A stretch of DNA of 52,840 nucleotides from Streptomyces purpureus (GTDB lineage Bacteria > Actinomycetota > Actinomycetes > Streptomycetales > Streptomycetaceae), in contig NZ_BMQQ01000029.1 in NCBI RefSeq assembly GCF_014648195.1, positions 40,727 to 93,566 of the forward strand. Direction: 5' to 3'. The position numbers and the translations under genes are program-made. The notes under the pieces are model-generated. The model ran no database searches. It was not told where the DNA came from and worked only from the letters and a program-made list of their open reading frames with translations. Shown here piece after piece: positions 34,897 through 43,651 of the stretch. Numbering within the stretch: position 1 is the first letter of the stretch; the number at the start of each line of letters is the position of its first letter.

Positions 34897-35916
34897 GTGA
34901 AGGTCGGAATCGTCGGAGCCACCGGTCAGGTCGGCACAGTCATGCGCAAGATCCTGACCGAGCGGGACTTTCCGGTCACTGAGCTGCGGCTCTTCGCCTC
35001 CGCCCGCTCAGCCGGCACGGTGCTGGACGGGGTGACGGTCGAGGACGCCGCCACCGCCGACTACACCGGCCTGGACATCGTGCTCTTCTCCGCCGGTGGC
35101 GCCACTTCCAAGGCGCTCGCCGAGAAGGTCGCCTCCCAGGGCGCCGTGGTGATCGACAACTCCTCCGCCTGGCGCCGTGACCCCGAGGTCCCGCTGGTCG
35201 TCTCCGAGGTGAACCCGCACGCGGTCAAGGACCGCCCCAAGGGGATCATCGCCAACCCGAACTGCACCACCATGGCCGCCATGCCGGTCCTCAAGCCGCT
35301 CCACCAGGAGGCCGGCCTGACCGCCCTGGTCGCCACCACCTACCAGGCCGTCTCCGGCTCGGGCGTGGCGGGCGTGGCGGAGCTGCGCACCCAGGCGTGC
35401 GCGGTGGCCGAGCAGGCCGACCAGCTGGCGTTCGACGGCGAGGCCGTGGAGTTCCCCGAGCCCGCCGTCTACAAGCGCCCCATCGCCTTCAACGTCGTCC
35501 CGCTCGCCGGCTCGATCGTCGACGACGGCACCTTCGAGACCGACGAGGAGCAGAAGCTCCGCAACGAGTCCCGCAAGATCCTGGAGATCCCGGAGCTCAA
35601 GGTCTCCGGCACCTGCGTCCGGGTCCCGGTCTTCTCCGGCCACTCCCTCCAGGTCAACGCCCGCTTCGACCGCCCGATCAGCGTGGAGCGCGCCTACGAG
35701 CTGCTGAAGGACGCCGAGGGGGTCGAGCTCTCCGAGATCCCGACCCCGCTCCAGGCGGCCGGCAAGGACGCCTCCTATGTGGGCCGTATCCGGGTCGACG
35801 AGACCGTGGAGAACGGTCTGGCACTGTTCCTGTCCAACGACAACCTCCGCAAGGGCGCGGCGCTGAACGCCGTGCAGATCGCGGAGCTGGTGGCCCAGGA
35901 GCTCAAGGGCGCCTGA
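34897..35916 (+). CDS. asd: Aspartate-semialdehyde dehydrogenase
   Basis: A 339-residue NADPH enzyme that converts aspartyl phosphate to aspartate semialdehyde, the branch point to lysine/diaminopimelate, threonine and methionine. The nucleotide-binding motif GIVGATGQVG is at the N-terminus. Catalytic Cys123 is in NPNCTTM; substrate-binding RVPVFSGHS is also present. The start is GTG at 34897 with GGAGGA six bases upstream. No aspartokinase gene is adjacent. The last 14 bases overlap the end of the convergent DUF1203 gene. Confidence 0.96.
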   Translation: MKVGIVGATGQVGTVMRKILTERDFPVTELRLFASARSAGTVLDGVTVEDAATADYTGLDIVLFSAGGATSKALAEKVASQGAVVIDNSSAWRRDPEVPLVVSEVNPHAVKDRPKGIIANPNCTTMAAMPVLKPLHQEAGLTALVATTYQAVSGSGVAGVAELRTQACAVAEQADQLAFDGEAVEFPEPAVYKRPIAFNVVPLAGSIVDDGTFETDEEQKLRNESRKILEIPELKVSGTCVRVPVFSGHSLQVNARFDRPISVERAYELLKDAEGVELSEIPTPLQAAGKDASYVGRIRVDETVENGLALFLSNDNLRKGAALNAVQIAELVAQELKGA

Positions 35917-36439
35917 CCTCGAAGAGGAAGCAGCCGTGCTCGACGGCCCTGACATGGACCAGGGCCACCTCCGGGTCGGCGAAGGCTTCCGCGAAGGCCT
36001 GATCGAACCCCTCGTCGGCCGCCTCCGGGATCTCCAGGAGGCGGCCGCCGACGATTCTGCCCTCGCTGTCGTAGCGGCGGACCGTCCGCAGCGCGCCGGG
36101 ACGTGAGAAGGGGTACGCCGTCGCCTCGCGCGGGCCCCCGCACTCCTCGGCGTGGACGAAGACCGGGCCCTGCTCGTCGTACGCGCCCGGCCGGGCCCAC
36201 CGCTCGGCCGCCCAGCGGCGCAGCGGGGCGTAGGAGACCAGCGCGATACGCTCCCCGGCCCGGGAGCGCCGCAGGCAGCAGCGCAGGGGCGCCCCGCCCT
36301 CGGTGTCCTCGTACGGCGCGCAGGGCAGCCCGGCGTCGTCGGTGACGCGCAGCTGGGCGAGGGCGGCCGGGGGGATGGACCGGACGGTGTACGTGGTCGT
36401 ACGGGGGGCCGTCTGCGGCGTCGTCGGGTGCGATGTCAT
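35903..36439 (-). CDS. DUF1203-family protein
   Basis: A 178-residue cytoplasmic protein of unknown function. The family pattern is visible: YTVRSIPPAALAQLRVTDDAG, GAPLRCCLRRSRAGERIALVSYAPL, GPVFVHAEECGG and RYDSEGRIVGG. The ATG at 36439 is preceded by GTGGAG; the longer open frame crosses the divergent pepN promoter. It converges on asd with a 14-bp overlap of the coding ends. Confidence 0.85.
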   Translation of the reverse strand: MTSHPTTPQTAPRTTTYTVRSIPPAALAQLRVTDDAGLPCAPYEDTEGGAPLRCCLRRSRAGERIALVSYAPLRRWAAERWARPGAYDEQGPVFVHAEECGGPREATAYPFSRPGALRTVRRYDSEGRIVGGRLLEIPEAADEGFDQAFAEAFADPEVALVHVRAVEHGCFLFEVRRP

Positions 36440-36599
36440 GGCTCCACCGTTCCGCGCGGGCGCGGGGAGGCGCTGGCGGAATTCGGACAACGCGTTCTGC
36501 CGCGGGTCGGCAGCGACCGGCCTTGGAATTGTGCCGTGCGTCGCCAATGACCGGCGTGGAAGGATGGCGCCAAACGTCACGAACCGAGGAGATGACCGG

Positions 36600-39167
36600 G
36601 TGCCTGGCACAAACCTGACCCGTGAAGAGGCGCAAGCGCGGGCGCGGCTGCTGACGGTGGACGCGTACGAGATCGACCTGGATCTGACCGGCGCGCAGGA
36701 GGGCGGCACCTACCGGTCCGTCACCACCGTCCGCTTCGATTCCGCCCAGGGCAAGGCGGAGACCTTCATCGACCTGGTGGCCCCCGCGGTGCACGAGGTC
36801 GTGCTGAACGGGCACGCACTCGACGTGGCCGCGGTCTTCCGGGACTCCCGGATCGCCCTGCCCCATCTGCGTGAGGGCCGCAACGAGCTCAAGGTCGTCG
36901 CGGACTGCGCGTACACGAACACCGGTGAGGGTCTGCACCGCTTCGTCGACCCGGTCGACGACCAGGCCTACCTGTACACCCAGTTCGAGGTGCCGGACGC
37001 GCGCCGGGTCTTCGCCTGCTTCGAGCAGCCGGACCTGAAGGCGACGTTCCAGTTCACCGTGAAGGCGCCGGCCGGCTGGACGGTGATCTCGAACTCGCCG
37101 ACGCCCCAGCCCAAGGACGACCTCTGGGTCTTCGAGCCGACCCCGCGGATCTCCACGTACATCACGGCGCTGATCGTGGGCCCGTACCACTCGGTGCACA
37201 GCTCGTACGAGAAGGACGGGCAGAGCGTGCCGCTGGGCATCTACTGCCGTCCGTCGCTGGCCGAGTTCCTGGACGCGGACCACATCTTCGAGGTCACCCG
37301 GCAGGGCTTCGACTGGTTCCAGGAGAAGTTCGCCTACGACTACCCCTTCGCCAAGTACGACCAGCTGTTCGTGCCGGAGTTCAACGCGGGCGCGATGGAG
37401 AACGCGGGCGCGGTGACCATCCGCGACCAGTACGTCTTCCGGTCGAAGGTGACGGACGCGGCGTACGAGCGGCGGGCCGAGACCATCCTCCACGAGCTCG
37501 CCCACATGTGGTTCGGCGACCTCGTCACCATGGAGTGGTGGAACGACCTGTGGCTGAACGAGTCGTTCGCCACCTTCACCTCGGTCGCCTGCCAGGCCTC
37601 GGCGCCGGGCTCGCGCTGGCCGAACGCCTGGACCACCTTCGCCAACTCGGAGAAGACCTGGGCCTACCGCCAGGACCAGCTGCCCTCCACGCACCCGATC
37701 ATGGCCGAGATCAACGACCTGGAGGACGTGCAGGTCAACTTCGACGGCATCACGTACGCCAAGGGTGCCAGCGTGCTCAAGCAGCTGGTCGCGTACGTCG
37801 GCGAGGACGAGTTCTTCAAGGGTGTGCAGGCGTACTTCAAGCGTCACGCGTTCGGCAACACGCGGCTGCCGGACCTGCTCGGCGCGCTGGAGGAGACCTC
37901 CGGCCGGGATCTGAAGAGCTGGTCGAAGGCGTGGCTGGAAACCGCCGGTATCAACATCCTGCGCCCGGAGATCGAGACGGACGCCGAGGGCGTCATCACC
38001 GCCTTCGCGGTGCGCCAGGAGGCCCCGGCGCTGCCGGCCGGCGCCAAGGGTGAGGCGACGCTGCGTCCGCACCGGATCGCGATCGGTCTGTACGAGCTCC
38101 AGGCGGGCAAGCTGGTCCGTACGGAGCGGATCGAGCTGGACGTGGCGGCCGCCGAGCTGACCGACGTGCCGCAGCTGGCCGGCACGGCCCGGCCGGCGGT
38201 CGTGCTGCTCAACGACGACGACCTGTCGTACGCCAAGGTGCGGCTCGACGAGGAGTCGCTGCGCAATGTCACCGCGCATCTCGGGGACTTCACCGAGTCG
38301 CTGCCGCGCGCGCTGTGCTGGGCCTCGGCCTGGGACATGACCCGCGACGGCGAGCTGGCCACCCGGGACTACGTGGAGCTGGTGCTCTCCGGCATCACCA
38401 AGGAGTCCGACATCGGTGTGGTGCAGTCGCTGCACCGCCAGGTCAAGCTCGCCATCGACCTGTACGCGGACCCGGCGTGGCGGGCCACCGGCCTGGCGCG
38501 CTGGACGCAGGCGACGCTGGAGCAGCTGCGGGCGGCCGAGCCGGGCAGCGACCACCAGCTGGCGTGGGCACGGGCGTTCGCGGCGACGGCCCGTACGGAC
38601 GGCGAGCTCGACCTGCTGGAGGGGCTGCTCGACGGCTCGCAGACCGTCGAGGGTCTGGCCGTCGACACCGAGCTGCGCTGGGCGTTCGTGGAGCGGCTCG
38701 CGGCGACGGGCCGGTTCGAGGAGGACCGGATCGCGGCCGAGCTGGAGCGCGACCGGACCGCCGCGGGTGAGCGGCATGCCGCCACCGCGCGTGCCGCCCG
38801 GCCGACGGAGGCCGCGAAGGCCGAGGCGTGGGCGTCGGTCGTGGACTCCGACAAGCTGGCGAACGCCGTGCAGGAGGCGGTGATCGCGGGCTTCGTCCAG
38901 ACCGACCAGCGTGAGCTGCTCGCGCCGTACACGGCGAAGTACTTCGCGTCGATCAAGGACGTCGCGGCGACCCGCAGCCACGAGATCGTGCAGCAGATCG
39001 TGGTGGGGCTCTACCCCGCGCTCCAGGTGTCGCAGGAGACGCTGGACGCGACGGACGCGTGGATCGCCGAGCACGACCCGGTTCCGGCGCTGCGCCGGAT
39101 GGTGACCGAGTCGCGCGCCGGTATCGAGCGCGCCCTGAAGGCGCAGGCGGTGGACGCCCGCGCGTAG
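36600..39167 (+). CDS. pepN: Aminopeptidase N (M1 family), copy 2
   Basis: An 855-residue paralogue of the enzyme at 22912-25473. GAMEN is at 264-268, zinc ligands are His298 and His302 (HELAH) and Glu321, and an ERAP1-like C-terminal domain is present. The start is GTG at 36600 with GAGGAG upstream. Unlike copy 1, it has the standard GAMENAGAVT. The similarity covers the whole length, including near-identical blocks (FDGITYAKGASVLKQLVAY). I judge this copy to be the canonical pepN and copy 1 the more derived one. Confidence 0.95.
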   Translation: MPGTNLTREEAQARARLLTVDAYEIDLDLTGAQEGGTYRSVTTVRFDSAQGKAETFIDLVAPAVHEVVLNGHALDVAAVFRDSRIALPHLREGRNELKVVADCAYTNTGEGLHRFVDPVDDQAYLYTQFEVPDARRVFACFEQPDLKATFQFTVKAPAGWTVISNSPTPQPKDDLWVFEPTPRISTYITALIVGPYHSVHSSYEKDGQSVPLGIYCRPSLAEFLDADHIFEVTRQGFDWFQEKFAYDYPFAKYDQLFVPEFNAGAMENAGAVTIRDQYVFRSKVTDAAYERRAETILHELAHMWFGDLVTMEWWNDLWLNESFATFTSVACQASAPGSRWPNAWTTFANSEKTWAYRQDQLPSTHPIMAEINDLEDVQVNFDGITYAKGASVLKQLVAYVGEDEFFKGVQAYFKRHAFGNTRLPDLLGALEETSGRDLKSWSKAWLETAGINILRPEIETDAEGVITAFAVRQEAPALPAGAKGEATLRPHRIAIGLYELQAGKLVRTERIELDVAAAELTDVPQLAGTARPAVVLLNDDDLSYAKVRLDEESLRNVTAHLGDFTESLPRALCWASAWDMTRDGELATRDYVELVLSGITKESDIGVVQSLHRQVKLAIDLYADPAWRATGLARWTQATLEQLRAAEPGSDHQLAWARAFAATARTDGELDLLEGLLDGSQTVEGLAVDTELRWAFVERLAATGRFEEDRIAAELERDRTAAGERHAATARAARPTEAAKAEAWASVVDSDKLANAVQEAVIAGFVQTDQRELLAPYTAKYFASIKDVAATRSHEIVQQIVVGLYPALQVSQETLDATDAWIAEHDPVPALRRMVTESRAGIERALKAQAVDARA

Positions 39168-39185
39168 TACGGGAGTCGAGCGTAG

Positions 39186-39221
39186 GAAGGCGCCCCGGAC
39201 CAGCTGGTCCGGGGCGCCTTC
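39186..39221 (+). terminator. Terminator after pepN copy 2
   Basis: Perfect 17-bp inverted repeat (39186-39202 and 39205-39221), 18 bases after the stop. Confidence 0.92.
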
Positions 39222-39375
39222 GCGCATGCCGCGCGCCCATGGTCGAGATTGCGTCAAAAAGCAACTCGCCACGCCCATCCGCATCATGACCCGCTGTCAA
39301 GAAGTGTGCGCAGAACCGATAAGCTTCCCGGCCGTTGTCCTTTGATCTTTCGCTTTCGATCGTTTGAGGGTTCTG

Positions 39376-40902
39376 ATGGTTCGAGAGGGATCGTCGCCCG
39401 GCAGTTCAGGGCCGACCTCACCCGTCATATGGGCGGTGCCCGCCGCCGTGACGGCGGCGGGCACCGTTCTCGCCGTGGCTCTGGTCTCCGCACCGGCCCG
39501 CACCCCGGTCGCCTGGCTCGGTGCCGTGGCCTTCGCCGCGGTCGCCCTGTCCTGCGCCGTGGCCCACCGGCGCGGCCGGCAGCTGGCCGAGCTCCGGGCC
39601 ACGGTCGCCACCCAGCGGACGGCGCTGGAACGGCAGCAGGCCGAGACGGTACGGCTCGCCTCCGAGCTGCTGCCCGATGTCGTCGGACGGCTGCGCAAGG
39701 GCGAGTTCCCCGAGGACGTCCTCACCTCGCTGGAGGCCTCGGACGTCTACGAGCCTGGCCTCACCCCGGAGTTCAGGGCGGCTCACCTGGCGGTGCTCCG
39801 CTCCGTCGTCGACGCCGTCGTCGCCGAGGAGGACCTGCGCGACTCGGCCCAGCGGGCGTTCGTGAACATCGCCCGCCGCGTCCAGGCGATCGTCCACCAG
39901 CAGGCCCAGGAACTGCGCGGGATGGAGGACCGGCACGGCAAGGCACCGGAGGTCTTCGGCGACCTGCTCCGGCTGGACCACGGCACCGCCCTGATCGGCC
40001 GCCTCGCCGACTCCATCGCCGTCCTCGGCGGCGCCCGGCCGGGCCGCCAGTGGAGCAAGGCCGTACCGCTGTACAGCGTGCTGCGCGGTGCCATGTCACG
40101 GATCATCGACTACCAGCGGGTCGAGCTCCACTCGGTCTCCGAGGTCGCCGTCGTCGGCCCCGCCGTCGAGCCTCTCATCCACGCGCTCGCCGAGCTCCTG
40201 GACAACGCCACCCGCTACTCGCCGCCGCACACCAAGGTGCATCTGACCGCCGTCGACGTGAACTCGGGAATCGCCGTCGAGATCGAGGACGGCGGCGTGA
40301 GCATGAGCGAGGAGGCCCGCAAGCGGGCCGAGCGGATGCTCCAGCAGGCCCAGCGCGGCATCGACGTCAACGACCTGGGCGAGACGCCCCGGCTGGGCCT
40401 CGCGGTCGTCGGCCGCCTCTCGCAGGCGTACGACTTCCAGGTCTCGCTGCGCTCCTCGGCGTACGGCGGTGTACGGGCCGTCGTCGTCGTCCCGCAGCAC
40501 CTGATCACCACCACCTCCGCCGCGACCGGCGTCGCCCACGGCATCGGCACCTCCTCCGGCCCCCGCGGGGCCCTGGAGCCCGCCGCGCGGCCCACCGGCT
40601 CCACCGCCGCGCCCTCCGCGGCCGCGGTCCCCGCCCCGGCCGTGCCGGCGGGCCCCATCGCGTCCGCCGCGACGGAAGTGACCGCGAACGGCCTCCCGCA
40701 GCGCCGTCGCAAGGCCCGCGCCACCGCGCCCGCGGCCACCACCCCCGGGGCCGCGGCCCCGGAGACCACCACCGACCAGCCCGAGACCACGCCCTCGACC
40801 GAACCAGGGCTGTGGCTGGCCGCCTTCCAGAGCGGCCTGTCGGGAGAGAACCAGAACGACAACGCCTCGTCGGCCTCGGCGAGCAAGGGGGAACAGCCGT
40901 GA
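39376..40902 (+). CDS. cvnA: Conservon protein CvnA, histidine-kinase-like ATPase
   Basis: A 508-residue sensor-like membrane protein. Two N-terminal transmembrane helices lie at about 19-37 and 45-64, with almost no loop between them. A dimerising helical region and a HATPase_c domain follow (ELLDNATRYSPP with Asn277; ETPRLGLAVVGRL). No typical phosphoacceptor H-box is seen. The last ~130 residues are Ala/Pro/Thr-rich and probably disordered. The ATG at 39376 has GAGGG upstream. It is the first gene of a conservon, a set proposed to work like a membrane G-protein switch. Its stop overlaps the cvnB start (GTGA). Confidence 0.92.
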   Translation: MVREGSSPGSSGPTSPVIWAVPAAVTAAGTVLAVALVSAPARTPVAWLGAVAFAAVALSCAVAHRRGRQLAELRATVATQRTALERQQAETVRLASELLPDVVGRLRKGEFPEDVLTSLEASDVYEPGLTPEFRAAHLAVLRSVVDAVVAEEDLRDSAQRAFVNIARRVQAIVHQQAQELRGMEDRHGKAPEVFGDLLRLDHGTALIGRLADSIAVLGGARPGRQWSKAVPLYSVLRGAMSRIIDYQRVELHSVSEVAVVGPAVEPLIHALAELLDNATRYSPPHTKVHLTAVDVNSGIAVEIEDGGVSMSEEARKRAERMLQQAQRGIDVNDLGETPRLGLAVVGRLSQAYDFQVSLRSSAYGGVRAVVVVPQHLITTTSAATGVAHGIGTSSGPRGALEPAARPTGSTAAPSAAAVPAPAVPAGPIASAATEVTANGLPQRRRKARATAPAATTPGAAAPETTTDQPETTPSTEPGLWLAAFQSGLSGENQNDNASSASASKGEQP

Positions 40903-41306
40903 GTCAGCAGCGGGCCGATATGGACTGGATGCTCAAGGATCTGGCCGAGGGTGTTCCGCAGACCCGTCATGTCATCGTGCTCTCCGCGGACGGCCTGCGG
41001 ATGGCGCAGCACGGCACGGAGACCGACACCGCCGACCGGCTGGCCGCCGCCTGTGCCGGACTGCAGAGCCTCGCGGGCGCGGTCGCGGCCGAACTCCCGC
41101 ACTCCCAGGGCCGGATGCGGCTCGTGGTGATCGAGATGGACGGCGGCTTCTTCTACCTGATGGCGGCCGGCGCCGGGGCGTATCTCGCGGTCCTCGCCGA
41201 CGAGGGCGTCGACGCCGGTCTGATGGGACAGCGGATGCGGGACCTGGTGGCGCGGATCGGAGAGCACCTCAGCAGCCCGCCGCGCAGCGAGGGCCGGACC
41301 GCGTGA
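40899..41306 (+). CDS. cvnB: Conservon protein CvnB, roadblock/LC7 domain
   Basis: A 135-residue roadblock-fold protein (DMDWMLKDLAEGVPQTRHVI, VLSADGLRMAQ, GGFFYLMAAGAGAYLAVLA). In other conservons this protein is thought to act on or bind the CvnD GTPase. The GTG start overlaps the cvnA stop, and its own stop overlaps the cvnC start, both through GTGA, so the genes are translationally coupled. Confidence 0.93.
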   Translation: MSQQRADMDWMLKDLAEGVPQTRHVIVLSADGLRMAQHGTETDTADRLAAACAGLQSLAGAVAAELPHSQGRMRLVVIEMDGGFFYLMAAGAGAYLAVLADEGVDAGLMGQRMRDLVARIGEHLSSPPRSEGRTA

Positions 41307-41662
41307 GCGATCCGGGCGGCGACTGGGAGGACGCGAGCCCCGAACGCCTCTATGTGATCACCGGCGGGCGCAGCGGCGCCTTAGGGCCGGCCACGCTCGA
41401 CCTGGTCACGCTGATCGTGGCCAGGTCGGGGCCCAAGCCCGGCATGCAGCCGGAGCACGCGGCGATCATCAGGCTGTGCCAGGCACCGCTGTCGGTGGCC
41501 GAGATCTCCGCCTATCTCGGCCTCCCGGTGAGCGTGGTCACCGTCCTGCTCGACGATCTGCTCGCCGCCGACCTCGTCCTCTCGCGTGCTCCCGTCGCCC
41601 GCGCCCAACTCCCCGACCTGGCATTGATTGAGGCAGTGATCGATGGACTTCAGAAACTCTGA
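41303..41662 (+). CDS. cvnC: Conservon protein CvnC, DUF742
   Basis: A 119-residue DUF742 protein. The C-terminal half is winged-helix-like (LCQAPLSVAEISAYLGLPVSVVTVLLDDLLAADLV). The GTG start overlaps the cvnB stop. Its last 20 bases overlap the start of cvnD. The precise role is unknown, although it is always found with the roadblock and GTPase partners. Confidence 0.92.
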   Translation: MSDPGGDWEDASPERLYVITGGRSGALGPATLDLVTLIVARSGPKPGMQPEHAAIIRLCQAPLSVAEISAYLGLPVSVVTVLLDDLLAADLVLSRAPVARAQLPDLALIEAVIDGLQKL

Positions 41663-42263
41663 GCCTCCCTCCGGGCCGCGGCGCGAGGACGTGCTGCCGC
41701 AGACGGCGTCGGCCGCCGTGAAGGTGGTCGTCGTCGGAGGGTTCGGGGTCGGCAAGACGACCCTGGTCGGCTCGGTCAGCGAGATCCGCCCGCTGACCAC
41801 CGAGGAGACAATGACCCAGGCCGGAGTCGGCGTCGACGACACCGCGGGCGTGGAGCGCAAGTCCTCCACGACCGTCGCCATGGACTTCGGCCGCATCAGC
41901 ATCAACGACGAACTCGTCCTCTACCTCTTCGGGACCCCGGGCCAGCAGCGCTTCTGGTTCCTGTGGAACGGCCTGTTCGAGGGGGCGCTCGGCGCCGTCG
42001 TGCTGGTCGACACCCGCAGGCTGGAGGTCAGCTTCGAGGTCATCGACCGGCTGGAGGAGCGCGGCGTGCCGTTCGTGGTCGCCGTCAACTCCTTCCCGGA
42101 CGCGCCCCAGTACCCACTGGAGGAGCTGCGCGGCGCCCTGGACCTGCCCGAGACCGTCCCGCTCGTGCAATGTGACGCCCGGCTCCGCGAATCCAGCCGG
42201 GACGTCCTGATGACGCTGATGCGCCATCTGTACTCCCTCGCCGTGACCCCGGAGGCATCGTGA
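41643..42263 (+). CDS. cvnD: Conservon protein CvnD, small GTPase
   Basis: A 206-residue GTP-binding protein. The P-loop is GGFGVGKTT (residues 32-40). The switch II region reads FGTPGQQRFWFLW in place of the common DTPGQ. The base-recognition motif is a variant (VAVNSFPDAP). These departures from Ras-like consensus are shared by conservon GTPases. It starts inside cvnC and overlaps the P450 start by GTGA. Confidence 0.94.
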   Translation: MDFRNSEPPSGPRREDVLPQTASAAVKVVVVGGFGVGKTTLVGSVSEIRPLTTEETMTQAGVGVDDTAGVERKSSTTVAMDFGRISINDELVLYLFGTPGQQRFWFLWNGLFEGALGAVVLVDTRRLEVSFEVIDRLEERGVPFVVAVNSFPDAPQYPLEELRGALDLPETVPLVQCDARLRESSRDVLMTLMRHLYSLAVTPEAS

Positions 42264-43639
42264 CCACTCCCCCGCCCCCGCCGGGCCCCACCCCACCACC
42301 GGGCTGCCCGGCCCACCGGCTCTACGGCCCCGAGGCCGAGGCGGACCCGGGAGCCCTGTACGAGAAGCTGCGCGCCGAGCACGGCGCGGTGGCGCCGGTC
42401 CTGGTCCAGGGCGACCTGCCGGCCTGGCTGGTCCTCGGCCACCGCGAGAACCTCGACGTGGCCCGGACGCCGTCGCGTTTCTCGCGGGACTCCCGTCGCT
42501 GGCGCGACATGCAGGAGGGGAAGGTTCCGCCGGACCATCCGCTCACGCCGATCGCCGCGTGGCAGCCGGTGTGCAACTTCCAGGACGGTGCCGAGCACGA
42601 GCGGCTGCGCGGCGCGGTCACCGAGTCGCTCGAACGGCTCGACCGGCGCGGGATCCGGCGCTATGTGACACGGTTCGCCAACCAGCTCATCGACGCCTTC
42701 GCCGACAGCGCGCGGGCCGACCTGGTCCGGGACTTCGCCGAACCGCTGCCGATGCTGGTGATGACCCAGCTGGTCGGGGCTCCGGAATCGTACGGCCCAC
42801 GGCTGGTCGAGGCCGCCCGCGACATGATCAAGGGCACCGAGACGGCGGTGGCCAGCAACGCCTATGTGACCGAGGCGCTGGAGCAGCTGGTCGCGCGCAA
42901 GCGGGCCCAGCCCGGCCGCGACCTCACCTCCTGGCTCCTGGAGCACTCCACCTCTCTCACCGAGGCGGAGATCATCGAGCATCTGCGGCTGGTGCTCATC
43001 GCGGCCTTCTCCACTACGGCCAATCTGATCGCCAATGCCCTGCGGCTCGTGCTCACCGACCGCCGGTTCCGCGCGAGTCTCTCCGGCGGTCACATGACCC
43101 TGCCCGACGCGCTGGAGCAGGTGCTGTGGGACGAGCCGCCGCTGTCGGCCATCCTGGGCCGCTGGGCGACCGGCGACACCATGCTCGGCGGGCAGCGGAT
43201 CAAGGAGGGTGACATGGTGCTGCTGGGGCTCGCGGCGGCCAACGTGGACCCGGAGATCCGCCCGGACCTGACCGTCCCGGTCCATGGCAACCGCTCCCAC
43301 CTGGCCTTCAGCGGCGGTCCGCACGAGTGCCCCGGCCAGGACATCGGCCGGGCGATCGCGGACACCGGTATCGACGTCCTGCTGGCCCGCCTGCCCGACC
43401 TGGAGCTGGCCGTCCCGGAGGACGAACTGCGCTGGGACTCCTCGCTGATGTCACGTCAGCTGGTCGCCCTGCCCGTGGCGTTCACCCCCCGGGGCGCCAC
43501 CGTGACCTCGGCCACCCCCCTTCCCGGGACCGGCGCGGCCCAGCCCCTGCCGGAGGCGGCGGCCGCGCCTGCTCCCGGCCCCCAGGACCGCTCGCCGGTC
43601 CGGGACTCGTGGTGGAGCCGGCTGGTGGGCCGCCGCTGA
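42260..43639 (+). CDS. cvnE: Conservon cytochrome P450 (CvnE), CYP157-like, without ExxR
   Basis: A 459-residue P450. The haem ligand is Cys357 in FSGGPHECPGQD. The K-helix position that normally carries ExxR reads Gln287-Val-Leu-Trp290, followed by DEPPL as in other P450s. The I-helix reads AAFSTTANL instead of the AGxxT pattern. Loss of ExxR is known for the CYP157 family of Streptomyces conservons. The last ~45 residues are Pro/Ala-rich and end WWSRLVGRR, an unusual tail that might touch the membrane or a partner. Its GTG overlaps the cvnD stop. It converges on the terpene cyclase with a 12-bp gap. Confidence 0.92.
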   Translation: MTTPPPPPGPTPPPGCPAHRLYGPEAEADPGALYEKLRAEHGAVAPVLVQGDLPAWLVLGHRENLDVARTPSRFSRDSRRWRDMQEGKVPPDHPLTPIAAWQPVCNFQDGAEHERLRGAVTESLERLDRRGIRRYVTRFANQLIDAFADSARADLVRDFAEPLPMLVMTQLVGAPESYGPRLVEAARDMIKGTETAVASNAYVTEALEQLVARKRAQPGRDLTSWLLEHSTSLTEAEIIEHLRLVLIAAFSTTANLIANALRLVLTDRRFRASLSGGHMTLPDALEQVLWDEPPLSAILGRWATGDTMLGGQRIKEGDMVLLGLAAANVDPEIRPDLTVPVHGNRSHLAFSGGPHECPGQDIGRAIADTGIDVLLARLPDLELAVPEDELRWDSSLMSRQLVALPVAFTPRGATVTSATPLPGTGAAQPLPEAAAAPAPGPQDRSPVRDSWWSRLVGRR

Positions 43640-43651
43640 GGGGCCGCGCCG

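Noticed and set aside
35775..39287. A long leftward frame opposite pepN copy 2
   Set aside because: Antisense shadow with no domain and no start signal.
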